NCBI RefSeq assembly: GCF_007005445.1 | Contig: NZ_CP041387.1 | Coordinates: 682,001-746,000 of the forward strand | Direction: 5' to 3' | DNA from: Rhodopseudomonas palustris | GTDB taxonomy: Bacteria > Pseudomonadota > Alphaproteobacteria > Rhizobiales > Xanthobacteraceae | Length of the DNA: 64,000 nt | Part shown: positions 54,053-62,452 of the stretch, piece by piece | How positions within the stretch are numbered: position 1 is the first letter of the stretch | How the letters are laid out: each line of letters starts with the position of its first letter | Position numbers and translations under genes: made by a program | The notes under the pieces: generated by a model | Told to the model about the DNA's origin: nothing | The model's database searches: none | The model's input: only the letters and a program-made list of their open reading frames with translations

Positions 54053-54499
54053 ATGGACGGAGACCAACCGATTAGCTGGCTGATGTTCTTCACGCTCGCT
54101 GCAGGCGTGGTGATCGTCGGATTGGCGTTCCTCAATTTCATTCGGTCCCGCTCGAATCGCGAGATCGCCGCCGATACGCTGGAAGGCAACGGTCCCGGAC
54201 GCGGCGCCGCGCGCGACGGTGCGCTGCCGGAACTCGCCGGCATTGCGGTATTCGCGCTGATCGCGATGGGCCTGCTGGCGGCCGGCTTCTCCTACAAGCC
54301 GGGTGAGCAGGCGACCGCCCAGGTCAGTTCGCCCGCGGGCCAGGGCGGCACCACGGGAATGGCGCAGCCGGAAGGCATTCAGAACGAGCCGAAGCGCTAT
54401 CAGCCGAACAATCCGGGCACCGACACGCGGGTCGCGCCGACCGCGTCCGACGCCGGGGTCGGAAACTCGCCGGGCTCGACCGGTACGGTGACGAAGTAA
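54053..54499 (+). CDS. Small hypothetical membrane protein with a disordered tail
   Basis: 148 residues. Two hydrophobic helices (about residues 8-28 and 60-80) are separated by a short basic loop and followed by a Gly/Pro/Thr/Ser-rich tail of about 60 residues, probably on the periplasmic side. No family recognised. It ends at a strong terminator. Confidence 0.55.
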   Translation: MDGDQPISWLMFFTLAAGVVIVGLAFLNFIRSRSNREIAADTLEGNGPGRGAARDGALPELAGIAVFALIAMGLLAAGFSYKPGEQATAQVSSPAGQGGTTGMAQPEGIQNEPKRYQPNNPGTDTRVAPTASDAGVGNSPGSTGTVTK

Positions 54500-54531
54500 T
54501 CGCCGGCAGTTCAAGCCGGGTACAAGTGGGA

Positions 54532-54561
54532 GGCCTCGGTCGAAAGACCGGGGCCTTTATT
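54532..54561 (+). terminator. Rho-independent terminator
   Basis: GGCCTCGGTC-GAAA-GACCGGGGCC is a 10-pair stem (one G-U) on a stable GAAA tetraloop, followed by TTTATT; it ends the small membrane protein transcript. Confidence 0.88.
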
Positions 54562-54881
54562 CATTGCCGGCTGCTCGGAGCTTGCCGCCAATGCGATCAA
54601 TGAAATCGGCATTTGTTTCTCACCCGTCATTGTCCGGCATTGTGCCCGGCATCCAGGTCATGCAGCTGAAGCCGCAAGAAACGCCTGCAAACTAAACGAG
54701 CCACCATCGCGATTGGCTCGACGGCCTGTATTGCGGTCAGGCTCCGAGGAGCACGGCAAAGCCGGACGTCTCCAGCCGCTCGCGGTGCGCGCGGGACGGC
54801 GCTGCGCACTCCTCGCCATGAAGCTGTGCCGATATGACCGATAGTCAGCTAGCTGGTCCGATCCGCCGCGGTGCTTCGCAC
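54562..54881. other. Intergenic region, no gene seen
   Basis: 320 bases between two terminators. It contains a GTCATTGTCCGGCATTGTGCC stretch that looks like a worn repeat fragment. No convincing ORF or RNA. Confidence 0.4.
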
Positions 54882-54903
54882 AAAAACGGGGGCCGCGGCC
54901 CCC
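54882..54903 (-). terminator. Rho-independent terminator of the DUF2383 gene
   Basis: Read on the minus strand, GGGGGCC-GC-GGCCCCC is followed by GTTTTTG, 31 bases past the DUF2383 stop; a strong intrinsic terminator. Confidence 0.88.
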
Positions 54904-54933
54904 GAGGTCATGTCTGATCGATTGCGCCGTCGC

Positions 54934-55383
54934 TCAGTGCGCGGCCTCGTAGGCGGCTTTCTGCTGCTCCATCAGCGCGATCTTTTCGCTGATCTTGGTG
55001 CGCTGGGTGGTGAGCGTCGACGCGATCGACGGCATGCCGGCGGTGGCCTTCAGCGCGTCGTCGTATTTCGACAGGTTTCTCTTCTCGCCGTCGATCAGGC
55101 CGGGCAGCACGCTGCCGTCGAGGCCGTCGAACAGCGACCGCACGCTCATGATGGTGCGATGAACCACGCTCATGAACGAGCCGGAATCGTCGGCGGTTTC
55201 GCCGGCGTTGATCAGCAGGCCGGCCAGTTCTTCGGCGTTGCCGTGATGCAGCGCGATCATGTCGCGGAACAGCGGCGTCATGCCTTGGCCTTCCGCGTCC
55301 TCCAGCGCTTCCTCGTAGCCGTTGCGGGCGTCGATTTCGCTGGTGTGCAGCGTCTTCAGATGGTCGATGATATCGGTGTCCAC
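54934..55383 (-). CDS. DUF2383 four-helix protein (ferritin-like)
   Basis: 149 residues from a GTG start at 55383, with GGAGG 5 bases before; ATG 55395 in frame lacks a ribosome site. Two helical hairpins with ARNGYEEALEDAEGQGM and a regular Ala/Leu heptad pattern match DUF2383/PA2169-type bundle proteins. Family function is unknown; relatives bind metals in a ferritin-like way. Single gene with its own terminator. Confidence 0.75.
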   Translation of the reverse strand: MDTDIIDHLKTLHTSEIDARNGYEEALEDAEGQGMTPLFRDMIALHHGNAEELAGLLINAGETADDSGSFMSVVHRTIMSVRSLFDGLDGSVLPGLIDGEKRNLSKYDDALKATAGMPSIASTLTTQRTKISEKIALMEQQKAAYEAAH

Positions 55384-55498
55384 GTCAGCCTCCATGTTCG
55401 GTTGAGCGATGTGCGAGCGACAACGCCCGCGCACCTGCCGCGCGATAACCGGGATTAGGAAGCTCGGTTCCGGGCAGGAACCACGGCACGGAAAGTTG

Positions 55499-56728
55499 TT
55501 AGTTGTGGCGTTCGCCGTCTTGCGGCTCAAGCCCGTAGGGCTTCACCAGGGCCCAGACGTGGGGCGGTATCATGTTCTTCATTTTGTGTTTGTAGTGCCG
55601 CCGCAGATGCAGCACGGTCTCGACCGCCTTCATCTCGACCCGCGCCCGCGCAAACTCGATGCCGCGCGGTCCGACCTTCGGCATCAGCCAGCCCATCAAC
55701 GGCCGCAGCCAGTTCGGCATGCCGCGCACCGGCAGGCCGCCGGCGGCCAGCTCGGTATTCTTGAGGAAGCCCTTCACCGGTGCCACCCGATTGCCGGCGC
55801 TGGTGGGCTCGCGCAATTTCACCTCTTCGCCGAGCAGTCTCAGCAGTTCCTCGCCGCGCTCGTTGCGCACCAGCAGCCACTGCTCGCCGCGTCCCCCCAT
55901 GTAGCCGACGGTGATGTCGGCGAGCGTGTTGGTGTAGTCGACGCAGGTGCGGCAGGTGATCGGAAAGAAGTCCGGCGGCAGCTTCGAGATCGGCAGCAGC
56001 AGGAACGGCACCCGCTTCACCTTGCCGTCGTCGAACCGCATCTCGACATGATAGTCGGCGCAGAATTCCAGATAGGTGATGGTCTCGGGCTTGTCGGACA
56101 AGAGATCGAGAAAGCCGTGAAACGCCTCGGTCGTGGTGTTGTCCGAGCACGGCGTGCCAATCACGTAGAGCTTTTCGAGGCCGAGCTGATCCTGCAGCCG
56201 GCGCAACGCGTAGATTTGGCACGGCACCCCGATCACCGCGAGCCGCTTGTAGCCGGCGGCGATCGCCGGCTCCAGCAGCGCCAGCGACGGGGCGTAGCCC
56301 ATCCGCATGCCGCGGCACTGCGCCATCCCTTCCGGCTTGGTCACCAGCACCGGCATCGGCTTCCATTTGTCGGACGGATCCGGCGCCATCGCGATCACCG
56401 CGTCGACCGCGCCGGTCTCCAGCAGCCGCTGCGCGATGGTGGTGGTGATGCCGGTCCACTGCGCGCCCTCGCGCGGCTGCTTCATCGCCGCCTGCAGCAT
56501 CCGGCGATACGGCCCGAAGAACGCTTCGTCGCCGGAGCCGCTGTCGCGGCTGCGGCCGTGCACCCGCCGTTCCATCGCCGGGTAGTCCGGCTTGATGAAC
56601 TGGCAGGCCTGACCACATTGCTTCGGATCGCTCATCCGCGACACGCCGCAATCGGTGCACAGTTCGCGCTCCGCCGGCTGGTTCAGCGGCGGCGTCCACA
56701 GTGCGGGCGGGGGGCTACGATCGTGCAT
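55499..56728 (-). CDS. bciB: 8-vinyl reductase BciB (ferredoxin-type)
   Basis: 409 residues. The N-terminal cysteine cluster (ELCTDCGVSRM, then CGQACQF) and a second one (CRTCVDY) fit two iron-sulfur centres; HGRSRD, EGAQWTGI, GVPCQIYALR and IGTPCSDN are strongly conserved with the cyanobacterial 8-vinyl reductase Slr1923. It reduces the C8-vinyl group of divinyl-(proto)chlorophyllide using reduced ferredoxin. It belongs to the F420-hydrogenase beta-subunit fold but here serves bacteriochlorophyll synthesis, consistent with bchI-bchD 5 kb away. Confidence 0.88.
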   Translation of the reverse strand: MHDRSPPPALWTPPLNQPAERELCTDCGVSRMSDPKQCGQACQFIKPDYPAMERRVHGRSRDSGSGDEAFFGPYRRMLQAAMKQPREGAQWTGITTTIAQRLLETGAVDAVIAMAPDPSDKWKPMPVLVTKPEGMAQCRGMRMGYAPSLALLEPAIAAGYKRLAVIGVPCQIYALRRLQDQLGLEKLYVIGTPCSDNTTTEAFHGFLDLLSDKPETITYLEFCADYHVEMRFDDGKVKRVPFLLLPISKLPPDFFPITCRTCVDYTNTLADITVGYMGGRGEQWLLVRNERGEELLRLLGEEVKLREPTSAGNRVAPVKGFLKNTELAAGGLPVRGMPNWLRPLMGWLMPKVGPRGIEFARARVEMKAVETVLHLRRHYKHKMKNMIPPHVWALVKPYGLEPQDGERHN

Positions 56729-56788
56729 GGGCGCGTCTTCTAGGAACCGGCGGATGACGTCGCCATTCGCCTTAAGTTGCTCGTCCGA

Positions 56789-57277
56789 TCAATAGAGCCA
56801 AAGCCGGGCGACCGATAGATCTGCGTCAAACTCGCGGCCGATCGCCACCAGCCCGACCCGCCGCAGCCGGCGCGGGTCGAACGGCATGTCGGTACGGTGC
56901 GGCGTGACGGCCGCGAACGGAAACTCGAGCACCTGCCAGCGCGGCGGCGCCTCGAACGGGTGGCGATAGGATTGCTGCGGCCGCAGCAGATCGGTGGTGC
57001 GAAGATGCAGGCCGTAGGCTTGGTCGTTGCCGAACAGTTCGGCGGCGATACCTTCGAAGCCGCCGGCATCGAACGCGCCGCCGTCCGGCGACAAATCCAT
57101 CGCGATCTGGATGAAGCCGCCATTGTTCTCGGTCGAGACCGCGCCGCGCATCCGGGTCGCCGTCCGGCCCTCGATCTCGGTAAGCTCCACAGTGCCCTGC
57201 GACACGCCACCCATCACCGTGTCGGTGATCACTCGCCAGCGTCGCTGTCCTGCCGCAGGCCACAGCTCGTGCTGCAT
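56789..57277 (-). CDS. CIA30-like protein
   Basis: 162 residues with the complex-I intermediate-associated (CIA30) beta-sandwich pattern: WRVITDTVMGGVSQG near the N-terminus, MRGAVSTENNGGFIQI and FPFAAVTP. CIA30 relatives in bacteria act in assembly or in binding-type roles that are not settled. Its start shares one base with the hydrolase stop (TGATG). Third gene of a coupled operon. Confidence 0.75.
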   Translation of the reverse strand: MQHELWPAAGQRRWRVITDTVMGGVSQGTVELTEIEGRTATRMRGAVSTENNGGFIQIAMDLSPDGGAFDAGGFEGIAAELFGNDQAYGLHLRTTDLLRPQQSYRHPFEAPPRWQVLEFPFAAVTPHRTDMPFDPRRLRRVGLVAIGREFDADLSVARLWLY

Positions 57278-58881
57278 CACCGGATCACCATCGGGAACGT
57301 CACCGCGATCGCCCACGCGAACAGCACCGCATTGGCCAGCGCCCCGGGCAGCGGATGATTGGTCGCCTTGTAGGTCCAATTGCTGATCAGGCCGAAGGCA
57401 AGGAACAACAGCAGGATCGCCGGCACGATGATGATCAGGAAGAACAGCTTCTGCAGATTGAGCGCAACGGCTGCGGCGAGCGAAGCGAGGAAACAGAACT
57501 TCGCCAGCGCGTAGGCGCCACGCTTGGCGCCCTGGCCATGAGCCATCCATTCTGCGGTGAGGAAATACGGGATCGTGCCGCAGGCGACCGCGGCGATCAG
57601 ATGAATGCGCGGCTCGATCGGCATGAACGAGAACAGATAGCTGTCGAGCGCGACGCCGAAGCCGAGGATGTTGTAGGCGATTGCCGCCACGGTTGCGATC
57701 ACCAGCGCCGCGATCGCGACCCGCGGGTGGGCGGGATCGGGCAGAGCGCCGAGCGCGGCCAGTTCCTGCGCGTGAGGCCGCGTGGGATGCGCCGCGGCAC
57801 GCCGGCCACGCAGCCGGATCAGCACCAGGATCGCGGCGGTCAGCAGTCCGTACAGAAGGAAATGCAGCGTCAGATAGTCGCCGAGCAGGATGATCAGGAA
57901 ATCGGTCGGCGCCTTCCAGAGCAGCAGTGGTGTCAGCACCGCCGGCACGATCGCGGCGACCAGGAGTTGCTTCCAGCTCAGGCTGGCGCCCATCGGTACC
58001 GCGGCGGCGCGTGGCAGCAGCTTCGACAGCGGCCAGGCCAGCACGATCAGCCCGCCGAACAACAGCGCCAGCCAGCGCGGGCGCTGGTCGATCCAGCCGG
58101 AACCGGTGCGGCCGAACGCATCGTTCATCCAGTGCAGGGACTCCCGCATCGAGTCCTGGCTGTACAGCACGCCGATGTGCTCGACGCCCGAGGACAGCAC
58201 GAGGCGCCGCGCGGTGCCGTCGGCGAAGCTCCCGTAGGTGCGGCCGGCGACGGCATTGCTGCCCGCGAATTGATTGACGATGCGCAGGCCCTCGTCCTTC
58301 AGCATCTGCGGCTCGAGCGCGCCGACGATCACCAGCAGATTGTGCGGCAGCGTCGCGGTCGATTTGCGGGTGAACACAGACACCGCGACCGTGGCGGCGA
58401 TGTCCGGATGCGCCACCGCATAGGCCACCACGATGTCGGAAGCCATCGAGTGGCCGAGCACGGCGGCGCGGCCGTCGCTCTGCGGCAGCTTGCGGGCATA
58501 GTCGGTGACCCGGCCGAGTTCGTCGACCAGCACGCCGGTGATCCTGGTCGGCTCGTCGACGTCGCCCACCATCGTTACTGGATTCCGGCCGTGTCCGGTG
58601 AAGTCGAAGGTGACGGCGATGTAGCCGTTGCGCGCCAGCGTCTGCGCGAACGGCTGCATCAATTGCTGGGAGCCGGCGAAGCCGTGGGCGATCACCACCA
58701 CGGGCGCCTTGGTGGCAGACGGCAGCCGGAACACGGTGACGGGCGTCTGCCCGACCGTCGCATGCGTGATGATCAGCCCGTCCTTGCCGAGCTGCAACTG
58801 CCACAGCGCCACCGCGATCGCAGCCAGCGCGGCGAGCGCGACGATGATCCGAAGCAGCTTCGGCCTGCGATGCGCGGCCAT
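57277..58881 (-). CDS. Alpha/beta hydrolase fused to a multi-helix membrane domain
   Basis: 534 residues. After one N-terminal anchor, a hydrolase domain (about residues 45-260) has the oxyanion strand VIAHGFAGS, the nucleophile elbow LGHSMAS and a GVEHIGVL histidine region. From about residue 280 the chain has some seven hydrophobic helices. This combination is uncommon; a membrane-lipid or envelope role is possible but not shown. It starts within the stop of the DUF3422 gene (TGATG) and ends in the CIA30 start. Confidence 0.72.
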   Translation of the reverse strand: MAAHRRPKLLRIIVALAALAAIAVALWQLQLGKDGLIITHATVGQTPVTVFRLPSATKAPVVVIAHGFAGSQQLMQPFAQTLARNGYIAVTFDFTGHGRNPVTMVGDVDEPTRITGVLVDELGRVTDYARKLPQSDGRAAVLGHSMASDIVVAYAVAHPDIAATVAVSVFTRKSTATLPHNLLVIVGALEPQMLKDEGLRIVNQFAGSNAVAGRTYGSFADGTARRLVLSSGVEHIGVLYSQDSMRESLHWMNDAFGRTGSGWIDQRPRWLALLFGGLIVLAWPLSKLLPRAAAVPMGASLSWKQLLVAAIVPAVLTPLLLWKAPTDFLIILLGDYLTLHFLLYGLLTAAILVLIRLRGRRAAAHPTRPHAQELAALGALPDPAHPRVAIAALVIATVAAIAYNILGFGVALDSYLFSFMPIEPRIHLIAAVACGTIPYFLTAEWMAHGQGAKRGAYALAKFCFLASLAAAVALNLQKLFFLIIIVPAILLLFLAFGLISNWTYKATNHPLPGALANAVLFAWAIAVTFPMVIR

Positions 58882-60194
58882 CAATCGACGTCCGGGATGT
58901 GCTTCTTGCGGATCCGCCGGATCGTCCACCAGATCGACAGCGCGGCGATCGGAACAAAACCCGCCGTCAGGAGATTCGGATCGATTTTCAGCCGGCCGGC
59001 CTCGGCGGCGCCCTTCACCATGTAGCCGAACAGGCCGACAACGTAGTAGGTGATCGCCGCGGTCGACAGCCCTTCGACCGTGGTCTGCAGCCGAAGCTGC
59101 AGCCGCGTCCGGGCGTTCATCGACTTGAGCAGTTCCTGATTCTGCTGTTCGAGTTCGACGTCGACCCGGGTGCGCAGCAGGTTGGCGGCGCGGGCGAGTT
59201 TGAGCGACAGGTCGGACTGGCGGGCCTCGGTGGTGGCGCAGGTGCGCATCGCCGGCTTCATCCGGCGGGCGAGGAACGACGACCAGGTCGGCAGACCGCC
59301 GACCTTGCGTTCGCCGAGTGTCGCCAACCGGCCGTTCATGATTTCGTCATAGGCGCGGCTGGCTCCGAATCGATACAGGCTGGCAGCCGCACCGGCTTCA
59401 ACCTCGGCTGCGAGCTCGGTCAGCTCCTGCAACAGCTTATTGTTGTTGGCGAGGTCGCCGCCGCCGCGCATCTCCGCGGTGACTTCGGCGAGGCGCTTCT
59501 CGCTGGCGGCGATCGAGGGCGCGAGCCGCTGCGCTTCGGGCAGGCCGAGCAGCGCCAGCGTCCGATAGGTCTCGACTTCGAGCACGCGCTGCACCAGTGC
59601 GCCGGCGCGCTCCGCCGACATGCCGCGATCGATCACCAGCACCCGCACGAAGCCGGACGGCCCGGGCTGGAAATCGGTAGCGAACAGCGCCGCGCCGTCC
59701 GAGTTCTCGGCGACCGCGAGGCTGGCGCGATCGAACTGCCGCTCCGGCGCGGTGCGCGGCGGATCCTCCGGCATCGCGTGCAGATCGACCGCGACCAGGA
59801 GCGGGCCCGGCTGCGGCAGCAGACGCATCGGCGAGGCGATCGACGATGCTTCCGGATGGAACGGCGCTGCGGTCGGATCGGCCGGAATCTCCCAAGTGTA
59901 GGTGGTGAACTCGGAGTGCTGCTCCCAGCGCAGCATGGTTGTGCCGAACCGGGCGCGGTGGTGTTTTTCGCCGGGCGGTGGCGGCTGCAGCCCGCGCGAC
60001 TCGCAGAAGCTGATCATTGCGGCGCGGTCGGCAGCGGCGGCCGGTCCTGAAGTGTCGAACGCGAAGTGCAGCACGCGTGCCGGCAGGTTCAGTGCAGTGA
60101 ACGGGCGCGCGTGGACCTCGCCGAGAACGATGGCGCGCAGCGGGTGCGGCGAAAGTCGAACGTCTCCGTCGCCAATCAGAACTTCAGCCGTCAT
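58881..60194 (-). CDS. DUF3422 membrane protein
   Basis: 437 residues. Cytosolic N-terminal region with the conserved opening HPLRAIVLGEVHARPF, a long coiled-coil-rich middle (about residues 200-350) and two helices near the C-terminus (about 370-390 and 400-422). DUF3422 proteins are widespread in proteobacteria and have no known function. ATG 60194 is used. First gene of the operon with the hydrolase and CIA30 genes; divergent from hemC. Confidence 0.82.
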   Translation of the reverse strand: MTAEVLIGDGDVRLSPHPLRAIVLGEVHARPFTALNLPARVLHFAFDTSGPAAAADRAAMISFCESRGLQPPPPGEKHHRARFGTTMLRWEQHSEFTTYTWEIPADPTAAPFHPEASSIASPMRLLPQPGPLLVAVDLHAMPEDPPRTAPERQFDRASLAVAENSDGAALFATDFQPGPSGFVRVLVIDRGMSAERAGALVQRVLEVETYRTLALLGLPEAQRLAPSIAASEKRLAEVTAEMRGGGDLANNNKLLQELTELAAEVEAGAAASLYRFGASRAYDEIMNGRLATLGERKVGGLPTWSSFLARRMKPAMRTCATTEARQSDLSLKLARAANLLRTRVDVELEQQNQELLKSMNARTRLQLRLQTTVEGLSTAAITYYVVGLFGYMVKGAAEAGRLKIDPNLLTAGFVPIAALSIWWTIRRIRKKHIPDVD

Positions 60195-60431
60195 CTCGCT
60201 TTTGACCTTGCTCAATATTGCGCCTAGTTGACTTGAGTACCATTGCGTGGCGATAGACAGAAGCTGAAAGGTTCCGCGAAAGGCTGTCGCAGGCACCGGA
60301 ATTGTCCAGGATCAACGACCCCGGTCCCCCGCCGGGCTTCTACGAGACATCGGTGTCATCCGTTTGCAATCTGGCTCGGGCTGGTCATAAGGTTCGGCCG
60401 AACTTCGCCGCGGGCCCGTCGCGGTTGTCGA

Positions 60432-61424
60432 ATGGAGCGTGTGGTGAAATTTCCAGTCCGTATTGGTACGCGCAAGAGCGTGATGGCGCTTGCCCAGACT
60501 GAGGACATCGCCAAGCAACTGAGCGCGGCTGCGAGTGAGCTCGATCCCCAGATCATCAAGTTCGAAACTGTCGGCGACAGCGATCAGATCAGCAAGCTGC
60601 TGCCGCACGGCGGCAAGGGCGGAGCCTTCGTCGCCGAGATCCGCGCCGCGATGCTGCGCGGCGAACTGCATTGCGCGATGCATTCACTCAAGGACATGCC
60701 GGCCAACGAAGAGACGCCCGGCCTGATCGTCGCCGCCACGCTGGCGCGCGATCCGGCGTGCGACTCGCTGGTGCTGCGCAAGGGCCTCACTCTCGATGAT
60801 CTGAAGAAATCCCGCGGCAAGGGCTACACCATCGGCACCAACGCGGTGCGGCGCGCGGCCTATGCCAAGCGCCTGTTCCCGGAAGTCGAGGTGATCCATT
60901 TCCGCGGCGCGGCCGACAGCCGGATGCGCAAGCTCGACAATGGCGAGAAGCAGCGGATGCCGGACGGCAGCGAGGTGGGTCCCGCCGACGCGCTGATCAT
61001 GGCGCGCGCCGGCATCGAGCGCGTCGGCTTCGTCGATCGCATCGCTCACGACTTCACCCCGGAAGAAATGCTGCCCGCAGCCGGTCAGGGAATCGTCGCG
61101 GTGGAATGCCCCGTGCACGAGTGGAAGACTCGCCAGTATCTGGCGCTGATCGACAATCATCAGTCGCGGCTGTGCTGCGATGCCGAGCGCGAGGTGCTGT
61201 GGGTGCTGAATGGCCATTGCAACTCGCCGATCGCGGCGCACTCGATCATCACTGGCGACGAGATGACGCTGCGCGCCTCGGTGCTCGACCTGGAAGGCGG
61301 AATGTTCATCGAGGCGGTGCGCACCGGTCCGGCCAATCGGCCGCGCGAACTCGGTCGCGACGTCGGACTCGAACTGCTCGACAAGGGTGCAGCCGCGGTG
61401 ATCGAAAAGACCCGGCCGGAGTAA
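60432..61424 (+). CDS. hemC: Hydroxymethylbilane synthase, divergent copy
   Basis: 330 residues. Makes the linear tetrapyrrole from four porphobilinogens. Key features remain: the catalytic aspartate region HSLKDMP, and the dipyrromethane-cofactor cysteine in NGHCNSPI. Other usual signatures are altered: RIGTRKSVMALAQ at the start, GTNAVRRAAY instead of GTSSLRR, and longer loops (DNGEKQRMPDGSEV). ATG 60432 is given; GTG 60444 has the better ribosome site (GGAG). Next to bchI, it probably feeds bacteriochlorophyll synthesis; a second, canonical hemC may exist elsewhere. Confidence 0.85.
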   Translation: MERVVKFPVRIGTRKSVMALAQTEDIAKQLSAAASELDPQIIKFETVGDSDQISKLLPHGGKGGAFVAEIRAAMLRGELHCAMHSLKDMPANEETPGLIVAATLARDPACDSLVLRKGLTLDDLKKSRGKGYTIGTNAVRRAAYAKRLFPEVEVIHFRGAADSRMRKLDNGEKQRMPDGSEVGPADALIMARAGIERVGFVDRIAHDFTPEEMLPAAGQGIVAVECPVHEWKTRQYLALIDNHQSRLCCDAEREVLWVLNGHCNSPIAAHSIITGDEMTLRASVLDLEGGMFIEAVRTGPANRPRELGRDVGLELLDKGAAAVIEKTRPE

Positions 61425-61429
61425 TCGTC

Positions 61430-62452
61430 ATGGCCACAGTGTTTCCGTTCTCCGCGATCGTCGGCCAGGACGAGATGAAGCTGGCGCTGCTGATCGCGGC
61501 GGTGGATCAGAAGGTCGGCGGCGTGCTGGCGTTCGGCGATCGCGGTGCCGGCAAGTCGACCGCGGTGCGCGCGCTCGCTGCGCTGCTGCCGAAGATGAAG
61601 ACGGTCGTCGGCTGCCGCTATAATTGCGATCCCGACCAGCCCGAGCGCTACTGCGAAGAGTGCAGGGAGAAGGTCAAGCACGGCAAGGTCAAGACCGCGC
61701 AGGTGCCGGTGCCGGTGGTCGATCTGCCGCTCGGCGCCACCGAAGATCGCGTCGTCGGCGCACTCGATCTCGAACGCGCTCTGGCCAAGGGCGAGAAGGC
61801 GTTCGAGCCTGGCCTGTTGGCGCGAGCGCATCGCGGCTTCCTCTACATCGACGAAGCCAACCTGCTCGAAGACCATCTGGTCGACCTGTTGCTCGACGTC
61901 GCCGCCTCTGGCGAGAACGTGGTCGAGCGCGAAGGGCTCAGCATCCGTCACCCGGCGCGGTTCGTGCTGGTCGGCACCGGCAACCCGGAAGAAGGCGAGC
62001 TGCGTCCGCAATTGCTCGACCGCTTCGGCATGTCGGTGGAAGTGAAGACGCCGGACACGCTGCCGGAACGCATCGAAGTGGTGCGACGCCGCGATGCGTT
62101 CGAGAACGATCCGGCGGCCTTCGTGGCCGATTGGTCGAAGGAAGAGGCCAAGCTCCGCCGCAAGATTTCGCAGGCAAAGGAACGGCTGCCCGATGTCACC
62201 GTGAGCGATGCGGCGCTGGAGCGCGCCGCCAAGCTGTGCATGACGCTCGGCACCGACGGCCTGCGCGGCGAACTCACCTTGATGCGTGCCGCGCGTGCGC
62301 TCGCTGCGCTCGAGCACGACAAGACCGTGACCGATGATCACCTGAAGCGGATCGCGCCCTCTGCCTTGCGGCACCGGTTGCGCCGCAATCCGCTCGACGA
62401 TGCCGGCTCCAGCGTGCGGGTCGACCGCGCGCTCGCCGAAATCTTCGGATGA
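61430..62452 (+). CDS. bchI: Magnesium chelatase ATPase subunit BchI
   Basis: 340 residues of the AAA+ chelatase I family: Walker A GDRGAGKST, Walker B FLYIDEANLL, arginine finger region NPEEGELRPQLLDRFG. With BchD and BchH it inserts Mg2+ into protoporphyrin IX, committing it to bacteriochlorophyll. It begins 5 bases after hemC, and its stop overlaps the bchD start (ATGA). Confidence 0.97.
   Translation: MATVFPFSAIVGQDEMKLALLIAAVDQKVGGVLAFGDRGAGKSTAVRALAALLPKMKTVVGCRYNCDPDQPERYCEECREKVKHGKVKTAQVPVPVVDLPLGATEDRVVGALDLERALAKGEKAFEPGLLARAHRGFLYIDEANLLEDHLVDLLLDVAASGENVVEREGLSIRHPARFVLVGTGNPEEGELRPQLLDRFGMSVEVKTPDTLPERIEVVRRRDAFENDPAAFVADWSKEEAKLRRKISQAKERLPDVTVSDAALERAAKLCMTLGTDGLRGELTLMRAARALAALEHDKTVTDDHLKRIAPSALRHRLRRNPLDDAGSSVRVDRALAEIFG

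Noticed and set aside
57355..59025. 556-codon plus-strand frame opposite the hydrolase
   Set aside because: Shadow of the minus-strand hydrolase-membrane gene, which has GHSMAS and coupled start/stop codons with its neighbours.
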